A DNA stretch of 64,000 bases from [Mycoplasma] gypis (lineage in GTDB: Bacteria > Bacillota_I > Bacilli_A > Mycoplasmatales > Metamycoplasmataceae): the NCBI RefSeq assembly GCF_016924775.1, contig NZ_JAFFTD010000001.1:242001-306000 (forward strand), given 5' to 3'. Below are positions 34,037-44,604 of this stretch, in pieces. Made by a program: the position numbers and the translations under genes. Below the pieces are notes generated by a model. It saw only the letters and a program-made list of their open reading frames with translations, was not told the origin of the DNA and made no database searches. Position 1 is the stretch's first letter. Each line of letters begins with the position of its first letter.

Positions 34037-35887
34037 ATGATTAAAATAAAGAAATGAAATAAAAAAGAAATCCATGGTCAAGATCGTGCTGTGGAATTAT
34101 TTGAAAAAACACCAATTAAAAAAGCAATTTTTATTGTTGCTATCCCTGGTTTACTAACGATGCTAATGATGGGGCTTTATTCATTTTTTAACCAAGTTTT
34201 TGTTCTAAATTTCGTTCCAAAAACATTAGCAATGTTCAATGGTGATTTAGCTAACCAAACAGGTTTAATTTACAGTTACTTACCTGAAAATATTACCGCT
34301 TTATCGCGGAAGGAATTTGATGAAATATTTAGCTATTATTCACAACTAATTTCACAAAACGGGCTATCTTCTAGCAATATTTCCAGTGATTTAATTGCTT
34401 CTATTTCGGTTAATGCAACAATACCATTTGTGGTTTTTTTAAATGCCGTAACATTTTTAATCCCCATGGGAACAAGTGTTTATTACACAAAATGTATATC
34501 AAAAAAAGTTGAACACACCGGAAAAGATCTTTGAGCAACTTCTTTCTGAATGACAATAGTTTGTTCAGCAGCTGCAACATTCATTGTATTTATTGCAATG
34601 TGAGCTGGGTTAGTCGAAGTTGTATCATCACATTCAAAATTAGAATCAAGTTTTTTTGGAGCTTTAAATGAACACTTTGCTGATAAATATCAAAATATAA
34701 AAGCAAGTGATATCTTAACAAGTTATTTTGATGCAAGTCACAATATGGCTGTTTGATGAACCAAACAATATATTTATATCTATGGAGCAGGAAATATATT
34801 GCAAGGACTTTATGTTTTACTTTCATATTTAATTAGAGCTGAAGGTAAAAACTCATACGTTATGATTTGAGCAATCCTTGCTAATATCATCGGATTAGTA
34901 TTTGATGCAATCTTAATTATTGTTTTAAGAATGGGTATTCTCGGAGGAGCGATAGCAACAATTATTGGTTGATTTGTCAATGTTGGTGCTTACTTTATTT
35001 ATATTTATCGTTCCAATAAAAAACAAACAACCTGAATTGATTTAAAACATATCTTTAAATTTAAATTCAGATACCGTTTATTAGCGCCAATTTCGTTACT
35101 TGGACTTAGTGCTTTTGTTAGAACTTTTGGAGTAGCTTTAACTAACTTTATTATTACTCTGCTATTTAATTACTTACCTTATAGCGATGGTTTTGTTAAT
35201 GTTTATAATTGAGCTAAAGCTGCACCTTCCATCACATTATTCTTCTTAGCTTTATTTGGAATTGCTGATGGTACTTCATCACTTCTAAGCTACAATTACA
35301 CCCAAAGAAATGTAAAAAGAGTTCGGGAAATATATTGATGATCTTTATTAATTAGTTTTGTGTATTCGATCTGTGTTTATACTATCGTCGCAATCTTCGC
35401 ACGTTACTTTGCGATGATATTGTATGTTCCAGAAGAAAAGATTTCAAGTGTTGTTGATTTTATTCGTATCAACATGGTAAGAATGGTATTTTACTCAATG
35501 GCGATTGGGGGAATCCTTTTATTCAGGGCAACAAACGATATTAAAATGTCTATTCTTGTTACTGCAATGGAATCATTTATTACTTTCTGATTTGTTATGG
35601 GTGCTTTTGTTGGAATCGGTTTTGGAATGCAAAAAGCCGGTATTGCAGATATGTATTCTTCTTTAATGGTTTCAGCAGGATTTGCAATTAATGCGCTAGT
35701 TACTGGTATTATTATCTTTACTATGTCGATTCACTGATTGTATAAAACACTGCCACACATCGACAACGTTAAAATGACATGAAGCTTAAAAATTGAAAAA
35801 AAATTCTTTGATAATGCTGTTATTCACGAAAATAAAATTAACGAAGAATTAAGACGTAAACAATCAAATCCAACAATTCAAACTTAA
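34037..35887 (+). CDS. MATE-family efflux transporter
   Basis: A 616-residue integral membrane protein with about twelve helices in two related halves and the MATE N-terminus VELFEKTPIKKAIFIVAIPGL. MATE proteins export drugs or metabolites in exchange for Na+ or H+. An insertion of about 70 residues sits in an outer loop after the first helix (about 55-110). ATG at 34037 was chosen because the conserved HGQDRAVELFE segment precedes the GTG at 34091. No ribosome site precedes this ATG, so the transcript may be leaderless. A terminator follows. Confidence 0.88.
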
Positions 35888-35895
35888 TTTATTAT

Positions 35896-35918
35896 TGACG
35901 CTTAATGCGTCATTTTTT
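35896..35918 (+). terminator. Terminator after the MATE gene
   Basis: TGACGC and GCGTCA pair around TTAAT and run into six T residues. Confidence 0.87.
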
Positions 35919-35957
35919 GTTTCCTATATTTTAATTAAAATTAAAAAATGATTATGT

Positions 35958-35984
35958 AAAAAAAAGTAGCTTCAAAAGCTACTT
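35958..35984 (-). terminator. Terminator of tpiA
   Basis: AAGTAGCTT and AAGCTACTT form a 9-bp stem with a 3-base loop. The A-run at 35958-35965 gives the T-run on the minus strand. The stem touches the tpiA stop codon. Confidence 0.87.
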
Positions 35985-36753
35985 ATTTTTTAATTATATT
36001 TTTTTGTGCTTTGGTGTGCTTATCCATAATCATTAGCATTTCATAAAAGCTATCAGCATTTAGTGAAGCTTTTCCAACTAAAAATCCACTTATATAAGGA
36101 ATGTCAAGAATTCTGGCAATGTTTTCCGGTTTTGCACTACCACCATACATAAAGATTGTATTAGGTAGTAAATTACCTAGTCATGAATAAATGTCTTCAA
36201 GGTGTTCATTTGAAGCTACCAAACCAGTTCCAATAGCTCAGATAGGCTCATACGAAACGATAATATTGTTTCTGTTTTCAATGCCAGCTAAAGCAAGGTC
36301 TAATTGTTGTTTTAGTGATTGTTTTGTTAATCCTTTTTCATATTCTTCTTTTGTTTCACCAATACATAAAATAACATGTAGATTTTTTGTTAATGCATTT
36401 TTAATCCGTTGATTAATTTTTTCACCAGTATCATCGTGATATAAACGCCGTTCAGAGTGACCAATAATAACAAAATCTAGTTTTAAATCACTTAATTGGC
36501 TTGCAGAAATATCACCAGTATAAGCCCCCTTTTCAAACATAGAAACGTTTTGTGCACCAACTTTGATTTTCGATTTACTTACCCCTGTAAGTCATGTTTT
36601 AACAGCAAGATTACACATCGAAGGTGCAACACCATAAAATATTTCTTGTGGTTTTTTCTTACTTAATAAATATTCTAGTTCCACCATAAAACGAATTTCT
36701 TCAGTGAAAGTTAAATTCATTTTGTGGTTACCAATTAAAAAATACTTATTCAC
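35983..36753 (-). CDS. tpiA: Triosephosphate isomerase
   Basis: A 256-residue glycolytic enzyme interconverting dihydroxyacetone phosphate and glyceraldehyde 3-phosphate. The substrate Lys is in GNHKMN near the start, the catalytic His in VIIGHSERR, the catalytic Glu in SYEPIWAIGTG and the phosphate-binding loop in MYGGSAKPEN. In GNHKMN a His replaces the usual Trp. The start is GTG at 36753, supported by AAGGAGA 7 bases upstream. It is single-gene and divergent from the Nudix gene. Confidence 0.93.
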
Positions 36754-36783
36754 AGTTTTCTCTCCTTAAAAAATAATGTTAAA

Positions 36784-36789
36784 ATTATA
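36784..36789 (-). promoter_or_regulatory. tpiA promoter -10 box
   Basis: A perfect TATAAT on the minus strand lies about 30 bases upstream of the GTG start; TAGAAT 18 bases further up is a weak -35 candidate. Confidence 0.55.
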
Positions 36790-36897
36790 CTTTGTTTTAG
36801 TATAGTCATTCTAAAAAACTTAAATTTTTAATTTTGAACCCCAAAAACTTCATTTTTAATAAAAAAAATGGCTATTTCTAGTTTAAAGGCAAACTTG

Positions 36898-36914
36898 TAT
36901 AATATAATTTTATT
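36898..36914 (+). promoter_or_regulatory. Overlapping -10 boxes at a probable leaderless start
   Basis: TATAATATAAT contains two overlapping -10 boxes (36898-36903 and 36903-36908). The second ends 6 bases before the Nudix ATG, and no ribosome-binding sequence exists. Confidence 0.55.
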
Positions 36915-37289
36915 ATGGTATTAGAAGTAGCAGTGGGATTAATCAAAAACGAAAAAAACGAATTTTTACTTTTGAAAAGACCCGTTAACGGAAACAATCC
37001 AAATCTTTTTGAATTGCCTGGTGGTAAAGTTGATTATAAAGAAAGTCTTGATGACGGTTTAAAACGTTTGATTGCTAAAGAATTAGGAGTTGAAGTAACA
37101 AGCCAAACATTTTTAGAAAAAATTGTTAACGTTCACGAATTGGGAAGTCAAGAAGTAAACTTTTATAAAGTTACAACAAAGGGAGAAATTAAATTTTTAA
37201 TCCATGAAGAAGGCGGTTGATTTACTGAGGAAGAAGCATTGAAACTACCACTTACAAAAGCCGCAAGAGCTTTTATTAAAAATCTTTAG
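36915..37289 (+). CDS. Nudix-domain protein with an altered Nudix box
   Basis: A 124-residue Nudix fold protein. The box begins normally as GGKVDYKE (Gly37, Glu43) but the helix reads RLIAKELGV where the consensus is REUxEExGU: the first metal-binding Glu is Leu52 and the second is Lys55, leaving Glu56. Family members hydrolyse nucleoside diphosphates linked to another group, such as 8-oxo-dGTP. With two of three ligands gone, this copy may have weak, changed or no hydrolase activity. It is expressed alone from a promoter that probably gives a leaderless message. Confidence 0.8.
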
Positions 37290-37301
37290 GATTAAAAAAC
37301 G

Positions 37302-37332
37302 AAAAAGGCACAACCAGAAGTTGTGTCTTTTT
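37302..37332. terminator. Bidirectional terminator between the Nudix gene and folD
   Basis: AAAAAGGCACAAC and GTTGTGTCTTTTT form a 13-bp stem (one G-T) with a 5-base loop. A/T tracts on both sides let it serve both convergent genes. Confidence 0.85.
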
Positions 37333-38209
37333 AAAATTCTGAAAGTTTAATAATTGAATTGAATTTTTCAGCAAAATCTTGATTTTGTTTTGCAAAAGCA
37401 ACAATTAAATTAATAATCAAACTCACTATTGTCATTGGTCCAACACCACCTGGAACAGGAGTTATTGCTTTAACTATATTTTTAATTGCTTCAAAATCAC
37501 AATCACCTGTTATTTTGTTATTTGTATCTCGATGAATTCCTACATCGATTACAACTGAATTATTAGTCACGTGTTGAGCGTTAATTAAATGTTTTACTCC
37601 TGCTGCCACGATTAAAATGTCGTGTTGTTTTAAATTACTTATTCCTGTTTGTTTGTTATAAGAAGTAACTTTGGAATTATTCTTTAAAAGTGCAAGTTTA
37701 ATAGGATAGCCTACTATTTTTGACTCACCCACAATGCCAATGTTTGTATTTTTTATATTAATATTATAGCTTTTTAATAATATATAAATTCCTAGGGCTG
37801 TCGCTGGTAAAAAAGCTTCCTGATTATTTTCTAATTTTTGATTATTTAACAATGTTAAACCATCTATATCTTTTTCTGGTGTAATTGTATTTAAAATTTG
37901 ATCTTTATCTAAATGCTTAGGAAGGGGAAGTTGGACAATAATTCCATCAAATTCTTTTTGAATACGTTTTATTTCATTAATCAAATAATCTTGCTTAACA
38001 TCCTTTTCAAAAACAAACAATTCAGCTTTAAAACCGAGTTTTAAAGCTGTGTTAATTTTATTTTTAACATAGATGTTTGATTCAAATAATTGGTCAACTT
38101 GGATAATTGCTAAACTAGGAACTTTAGTAAATTTATTTTGCGACATTATTTGGGAAATGTTTTCTTGGATTTTTTGACTAAGTGTTTTACCGTCTAAAAT
38201 TAAAACCAT
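37331..38209 (-). CDS. folD: Methylenetetrahydrofolate dehydrogenase/cyclohydrolase
   Basis: A 292-residue bifunctional folate enzyme converting 5,10-methylene-THF through methenyl-THF to 10-formyl-THF. SNIYVKNKINTALKLGF carries the catalytic Tyr and Lys, DGIIVQLPLPKHLD the active-site loop, and TPVPGGVGPMT the conserved C-terminal loop. The nucleotide-binding segment is divergent: GESKIVGYP instead of the usual GRSxxVGxP, which removes an Arg that commonly contacts the NADP phosphate. It overlaps the upstream DUF2188 gene by 10 bases. Confidence 0.9.
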   Translation of the reverse strand: MVLILDGKTLSQKIQENISQIMSQNKFTKVPSLAIIQVDQLFESNIYVKNKINTALKLGFKAELFVFEKDVKQDYLINEIKRIQKEFDGIIVQLPLPKHLDKDQILNTITPEKDIDGLTLLNNQKLENNQEAFLPATALGIYILLKSYNINIKNTNIGIVGESKIVGYPIKLALLKNNSKVTSYNKQTGISNLKQHDILIVAAGVKHLINAQHVTNNSVVIDVGIHRDTNNKITGDCDFEAIKNIVKAITPVPGGVGPMTIVSLIINLIVAFAKQNQDFAEKFNSIIKLSEF

Positions 38210-38439
38210 GAAAGCTTTCTGAACTTTCCTTCTTTAGATTGCAACATAATGCTTTCACAATTTTTAATTGATTTAGCATAATCTACTGCTTGTTGTTGAG
38301 TCTTGGTGTGTTTTAGGATTTTCCCGCCTCTTACCTTAACTCCTCATCCCTTTTCTCCTAAAGAATCTGTATGGTTAACAACATAATAAACTTTTGATGG
38401 TTCTTTTTTTATTGTTTTTTCTTCTTTTGATTCTGGCAT
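38200..38439 (-). CDS. DUF2188-family small protein
   Basis: A 79-residue protein containing in-frame TGA (Trp) codons. After a charged 15-residue start it reads VYYVVNHTDSLGEKGWGVK, then a KILKHTKTQQQAVDYAKSI segment, then SKEGKFR. This is the DUF2188 pattern of a short beta-beta-alpha-beta fold with GW in the second strand and AxxYAK in the helix. Function is unknown for the family. GGGAGAA precedes the ATG at 38439. The end overlaps folD, so the two are translationally coupled. Confidence 0.8.
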
Positions 38440-38478
38440 CTTGTTCTCCCGTTATTTTTATAACTTTTACTTACTTTA

Positions 38479-38484
38479 ATTATA
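38479..38484 (-). promoter_or_regulatory. -10 box of the DUF2188-folD operon
   Basis: A minus-strand TATAAT lies 39 bases upstream of the ATG. The rest of the 254-base space up to the valS stop contains the valS terminator and otherwise plain AT-rich sequence. Confidence 0.45.
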
Positions 38485-38648
38485 TTTAATTTAGTTTATG
38501 AAAAAAAGTAAAATTGCATTTTTTTATAAACCATTTGATTTTAGAATTCAAAAAAATTAAATTTTGTTAAAAGTTATTTATTTGTTTTTTGCAATTATTT
38601 AGAAAATCATTTTTTATAAAAACTCTTAAAATAATGATTAAAAAAGTA

Positions 38649-38687
38649 ATAAAAAAGAAAAAGTTAGTTTTTGTGTAACTTTTTCTT
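38649..38687 (-). terminator. Terminator of the 13.3-kb acpS-valS operon
   Basis: AAGAAAAAGTTA (38655-38666) and TAACTTTTTCTT (38676-38687) form a perfect 12-bp stem with a 9-base loop, followed on the minus strand by TTTTATT. Confidence 0.9.
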
Positions 38688-38693
38688 GAATAT

Positions 38694-41189
38694 TTAATCA
38701 TTTTGAAGCTTTCTTAATTCGTTTTCATAGCTTTCTTTTTTAGTATTATAAACTTCTAGTTTTTGTTGCTCTTGAGCAATTTTTTGAGGATTTGCTTTCG
38801 CCATGAAATTTGGATTATTAAGCATTTTTGATACGTGATCAATATCAACTTGATTATCCTCAATTAATTTTTGTAATCTTGCAATTTCTAATTCTTTTGT
38901 TTCTTGATCCATTTTAATGAATAATTCAAAACCATTTGCTTGGATAAGAGTATCGTTATTTATTTGATATTCAAAGTTAGCTAGTTTTGAGATAATAAAT
39001 AAATCATCAGGGTTAAGAAGGATGTTTTTATAATCAAAGTATAAAACCTTAGATTTTGAAATATTTTTTTGTTCACGATATTTTCTAAGTTCAGTAATTA
39101 ATTCAATCATTTGTTCAGTGTTTGACTCATCCGGTGTGTCAAATATTATATTTTCAACTTCTAGAATATTTCCTGAATACATTTGTTCATATAAATAATC
39201 AGTTGTAAATGGTAAGAATGGATGCATTAATAATAAAACTTTTTTAAATAATTTATGAATCAAGTTTTTGTTTTCTTTGAATTTAGCAAATTCTAAATAT
39301 CATCCACTAAATTCATTAACAATGAATTTTTGAATTTCTTTATAAATAATACTAAATTCATATTTATCCATGTTTTGTTCAATTTGTTTTTCAAAATTAT
39401 TAATTCTTGAAATAATTCATTGATCATATTTATCTAAATTATTTGTGTTTTCAGTTTCTTCAATTGAATTTACATAACGGGCAATGTTTCAGAATTTATT
39501 AACAAATAATTTTGCGGTTTCTAATTTTGAATTACCAAAATTAATATCTTGTCCTGGAGTTGAATTAAATAATAATGAGATTCTTAAAACATCTGAACCA
39601 TAGTTATCGATGACTTCAATAGGATCAATTCCATTCCCTAAAGATTTAGACATTTTCTTACCTTGCTCATCACGAACAAGTCCGTGTATTAGAACATTTT
39701 CAAAAGGAATGTTATCCATGAATTCAAGACTCATGAAATACATTCTTGCAACTCAGAAGAAGATAATATCATATCCTGTTACAAGTAATTGAGTTGGGAA
39801 GTAACGTTTTACCTTTTGATCGTTTTGCGGTCAACCTAAGAAAACAAAAGGAGCTAAACCACTACTAAATCAAGTGTCTAAAACATCTTCGTCTTGTTTT
39901 CATCCTTCACCAGGATTTTCAAGACTAACAATCACTTGATTATCTTTATAATAAGCAGGAATTCTGTGTCCTCATCATAATTGACGTGAAATTGTTCAAT
40001 CGTATACATTTTCCATTCATGTTTTAATTACTTCATGGAAACGTTCAGGATAGAATTTAACTCCTTTTTCACTTTGTAAGTTATCAAGAATTAGTTTTGA
40101 CATTTTATCCATTTTTAAGAATCATTGCGGTTGCACCAAAATTTCAATAGGAGCATTTGAACGTTCACTTAATCCCACATTTGAAATAGTTTTTTCAGTT
40201 TTGATTAAGTAACCTTCTTTTTCGAGTTTTGAAGCGATAGCTTTACGTGCTTCAAAACGATCTAGTCCTTCAAATTCTAAAGCTAATTGATTCATTTTTC
40301 CATGTGTATCAATACATTCTTTAACTTCAAGATTATTTTTAAAAATGATGTCTATATCATTAGTTGCGTGGGCACTTACTTTCATTAGTCCCGAACCAAA
40401 TTCTGGATCAATATAATCGTCTTCAATAATTGGAATCAGTTGTTTTGTAAATGGGTGAACAACATTTTTACCTAAGTATTTTTTATATCTTTGATCTGAT
40501 GGATGATATGCAATCGCAACATCACTCGGTATTGTTTCTATTCTTGTTGTAGCTACTTCTAAAAATTCATTTTCAAAGTCTTGAAGTGGATATTTAATGT
40601 AATACATATTTTGTTCAACAGGTTCGTTAATTACTTCTATGTTTGAAAGTGCTGTAAGTTGCACAGGATCTCAGTTAATTGCTTTAGTTCCGCGATAAAT
40701 AATGCCTTTATTGTATAAAGTAACAAAAACCTTTAAAACGGCCTCATTTGCATCTTTATCGAGAGTAAAACGTTCGTTTGAATAATCCAGAGCTAAACCA
40801 AGTTTGGCTCATTGCTGATGAATGATTAATGAATACTCGTTTACTCATTTTCAAACTTCATCAAGGAATAACTCACGACCCATTTGTAATTTATTTTTAC
40901 CTTCTTTTTGTAATAATGCATCAACCTTAGCTTGAGTGGCAATTCCGGCATGGTCAGTTCCTGGTAAAAATAAAGTGTCATATCCTTGTAATTTTTTATA
41001 ACGAATAATTGTATCTTGGATATAGCCATCTAAAGCATGTCCTATATGTAATTTACCTGTTACATTAGGAGGTGGCAAGATAATTGTAAATGGTCTTTTA
41101 GTTTGATCATGTTTTTGAAACACTTTCGAGTCTTGTCATTTTTGATATCTACCTTTTTCAATAATTTTGTGGTCGAAATTTTTATCCAT
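38694..41189 (-). CDS. valS: Valyl-tRNA synthetase
   Basis: An 831-residue class I synthetase. [15 protein letters not shown] (HIGH at 48-51) and [12 protein letters not shown] (about residue 512) are the ATP-binding signatures. The editing domain lies between, the anticodon-binding helices follow, and a C-terminal coiled coil of about 65 residues ends the protein, as usual for ValRS. ATG at 41189 matches the family N-terminus and has AAAGGA 5-6 bases upstream. The reading frame has no stop between this ATG and the upstream OppF-like gene, so an N-terminally extended form is possible. Confidence 0.93.
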
Positions 41190-43538
41190 TTCTTTCCTTT
41201 CGAATTTATTTATATTTTTATAATCAACAACAACACTTTCGTTAACGAAAAATTTATCATTAAGTTTGGTTGTGATTGGCTTGGTGTTTTTTTCAATTTT
41301 TTGATCTTGAAGTGCTTTTTGAATTTTTTCATCTTTTAAGCGATAATTAGAAGCTCATTTCAAAAGCTCATTTCAAGAACAATAAATATTATGGAATTCA
41401 TCGATTTTATATTCTTGAATATTGATATTTGAATATGAATTAGTTTTATTGACGTCGACGATGTTTAACATTTTCTTTACAAGCGGATGCATTGGATTAG
41501 TGCATACAGCAGAAACTTTACCTTCTTCAATCACACGCTTGTTATCAAAAACAATAACATGAGTTGAATAGTCATTAGCTAATTGTAAATCATTTAAAAA
41601 TGAAATTGCACAAATTTGGTTTTCAAAAACATATTTGTTCACTTCACTTAAAATGAATTTTTTTAAGTCATTTTCAAATTTATTTACTTCTGGTCCAACA
41701 ATAATCAATTTTGGATCTCCTACAAATAAATTAGCTAACTCAATTTTAATTATTATTTGTTTGTCAATATTGGCAACAATTTTTTCAAGATTGGAAACAT
41801 CAATATTATACTTATCTAATAAATTATAAATGTGACGCTTAAATAAAAATAAATGTCATGAATAATTATTGCTTATTTGTTCTTCATCGAAAATATTAAA
41901 TAATTCATTTAAATTATTTTCATAATCATTAGTTTTAATTTCTAAATGTTTAACAAATTTAAATTTAGATTTTTGCTCATTTAAAATATTTTTGTTAGTT
42001 TTGATATATTTTAAATAGTATTCATAAATATTTATGAAATTATTTCACGATTTTTCAAGATTTTTGATATTGGTTTTAAGGAGCTTTTCATTTTCTTGAA
42101 GTTTATGATTTGCTTGGTACAAATTTTCATTAATTTGCCTTGATACTTGTTTGTTGTTTCATTCATAATTTAAACGATACTCATTGATAGTGTGGTTAGT
42201 TTGTTTTAATTCAAAAATATCTGATTTAGTTAAAACTTTTTTGGAAATGTTTTTTATATTTTTGAATCAATTTCATAATTGTTTAGCATTTTGTTGATGT
42301 TTTAGATAGTGAGATTGACGCTGTTCTTTTGCGATCACTTTATATTTTGAGTAAGGAAATTGTCCATAATCATAAGATTGCAACTTTATTGATTTCGCAA
42401 TTTTTGAATTTGAATCACCTTTTTTATAAAGAATAGATGCATAATCAAAACCATCAATGGTTTGTTTACAATCAGCTAAGAATTCTTCAAAATTAGTAAT
42501 GTCTAAATATTTAACATTAAAAAAATTCTTGACAAAGATTTTTTTAACGATCTTGCATGCTAAATATTTTTTATAAAAATAAACAAAATCTTCGCTGTTA
42601 CGTTTAGATTTATAGATTTTTTTGTAAGCCTTTTGGCGAATTCTTAAGTCATGGATAGATTTAAGACTAACAAAAAGATTTCGGTTCTTATTTTGTTTAA
42701 ATTTTTGGCTTTCAAGCTTAAATTTTGAAATCAAGTTTTTAAAATTGTTTCAATTAGAATCTTTTTTATCATTTATAAATTGTTTTTTTTGTTCTTCTAA
42801 CTCAATAATTTCTTGTCGATTTAAAAATAATTTATTTTCACGGTAAAGAGTTTGATGTTTTTCAAAATTTTGGATAATAACTTTTTCGGTTTCTTGAAAA
42901 AGAACAATTAATTTTTGATAAAAATTGTTGAATATATTTAATATCTCATCAATAAAAATTTGGGTTTTATTAGATTGTAAGACATCCTTGTATTTAGGTA
43001 CTTCTACAGCTTTTAGACTAGCAAGAGTTTGTGTTAATAAATCGTTATATGTCTCATAGTAGTTGAGTGAAATTTCACGTTGAACTAATTCAAGAATTTT
43101 GCGATATTCTCCAAGAATCTTTTTTCAATCGCGTAAAAAGTCTTTAGCATCTGTTTCAAAAATTCCACTCTCAATAAAATTATCATAAAGAATATCAATC
43201 AATTTTTGACGCTTATTATTTTTATCCCATTCTTTTCCGAATGCAAAGTTAATGTTCTTAGTGTAGTTTGTTGCACATTTAAAGTGGTGGTAATTACGAT
43301 AATGCACAAATTCATCGTTAAAGATCATTAGCCCCAAATAATCTTTAGCCATAATGTTTTTATCAGTTAGAATTTTATAAATATTTTCTGAAACCTTATT
43401 ATTTTGATTAACAAATGCCAAAATATTATTAGAAAATAGCGAAAAGTTGATGTTTTCCACATCAACAATCATATTTTTTTTATTAATTTTTGCTAATCTT
43501 ATCGCCTGAAAAATTGGTTTTTTAGATATTTTTTGCAT
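41190..43538 (-). CDS. Degenerate OppF-like ABC ATPase, open in frame into valS
   Basis: 783 codons from ATG 43538, with no TAA or TAG before the valS ATG. The layout copies the OppF of this window: an N-terminal half-domain (residues 1-140), a very long Lys-rich coiled coil, then a second half-domain. The motifs are lost: FVNQNNKVSENI (42-53) stands where Walker A should be, VANIDKQ replaces the LSGGQ signature, LIIVGPEV replaces LIIADEPT, and no switch His is seen. The C-terminal piece STHVIVFDNKRVIEEGKV with NPMHPLVKKML still matches the end of OppF. It is probably a non-catalytic paralogue. Its start overlaps the upstream ECF gene stop as TAATG. Confidence 0.75.
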
Positions 43539-44566
43539 TAAAAACCATTTACTTGTTTCTTTTGAATTAGTGGAGAAATAATACGATAAGCAGTAAAAAT
43601 AACTAATAAGTTAAATCAAATTTTTACAGGACTCAATAAGGTGTGACTTGTTAAGTTAACTCAAAAGTCAGTCTTTAGAGTTTGGTAATCAGCTCATGAA
43701 AGTAATAAAACATTTAAAAATTCTAATACGGCACAAAAACTAATAATCGCCATAATGTCAATAAAACGTTTGTATTTTCTTCTTAAAACTAAACGATAAA
43801 TAGTTGCTCCCACCATCATTGTTACGAAACCAGCGGTAGTAATAACGATATAGAATCATTTATTTTTAATAAATCTATTATTTGCAAAAATACTATCAGA
43901 CATATTAGCAAATATTGCAAGGATGATAAGAATTTGTAATGCTAAAACTATCATTGTTGAAGCATAAGCGAAATTAATTAATCCTAATGGTTTTGATTTT
44001 GATTCCACTAAAATTAATTTAACTTCATAGTAAGCAACTTTTTCTGAATAGTATTGTGAAAGATCTAAATCTTCTTTTTCTAAAGCTAAAGCATTTTTTT
44101 CTTTAAAGTAATCAATAATTTGCTTTAAAGAATAAATACGATAACGGTAAGAAAATAGTAAACCACCAACAGTAAAATAGTATCAAGCAAAAATACCAGG
44201 TACTATTCCTGCAGTAGATACTGCTAAAGTATAAAGAACATTATAATAAGTTGGTACTAAAGCAAATGAAATTAAATCAGCTAAAATTCCGGTAATGGCA
44301 CCAATGAATGGACCAAATAAAAAACCAGTAATTTTGACAGGTAAACCAATAAAAGAGAATTTAAAACTTGGTAAGGCACTGATTGGAGCGATTCTTACAC
44401 TAATTATGAAAAAAACAACACTGATTGCAATTAAAACTCCGACAAAAGCAATCTTTTTTGAGTTTCATTTACTGAAATTTATATCAGTCTGTGCGCGTAA
44501 TCAAGTCAGGTAGTGTTTAAATCCCCCTGGGATTTTATCAGACACTACTCTTGATGGTTTTTCCAT
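43538..44566 (-). CDS. folT: ECF transporter S component, folate type
   Basis: A 342-residue membrane protein. Residues about 38-150 match the FolT-like S component of energy-coupling-factor vitamin importers: an opening helix starting KKIAFVGVLIAIS, a segment FSFIGLPVKITGFLFGP, then GAITGILADLISFAL and further helices. The protein is longer than Firmicute FolT (about 175) and has a charged cytoplasmic stretch (about 170-215) plus additional C-terminal helices. Folate is the likely substrate by resemblance only. AAGGAGAAT precedes the ATG. The general ECF ATPases and T protein are not in the window. Confidence 0.75.
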
Positions 44567-44604
44567 ATATTCTCCTTAACTCTTTTATAATTTTAATATA
44601 TTTT

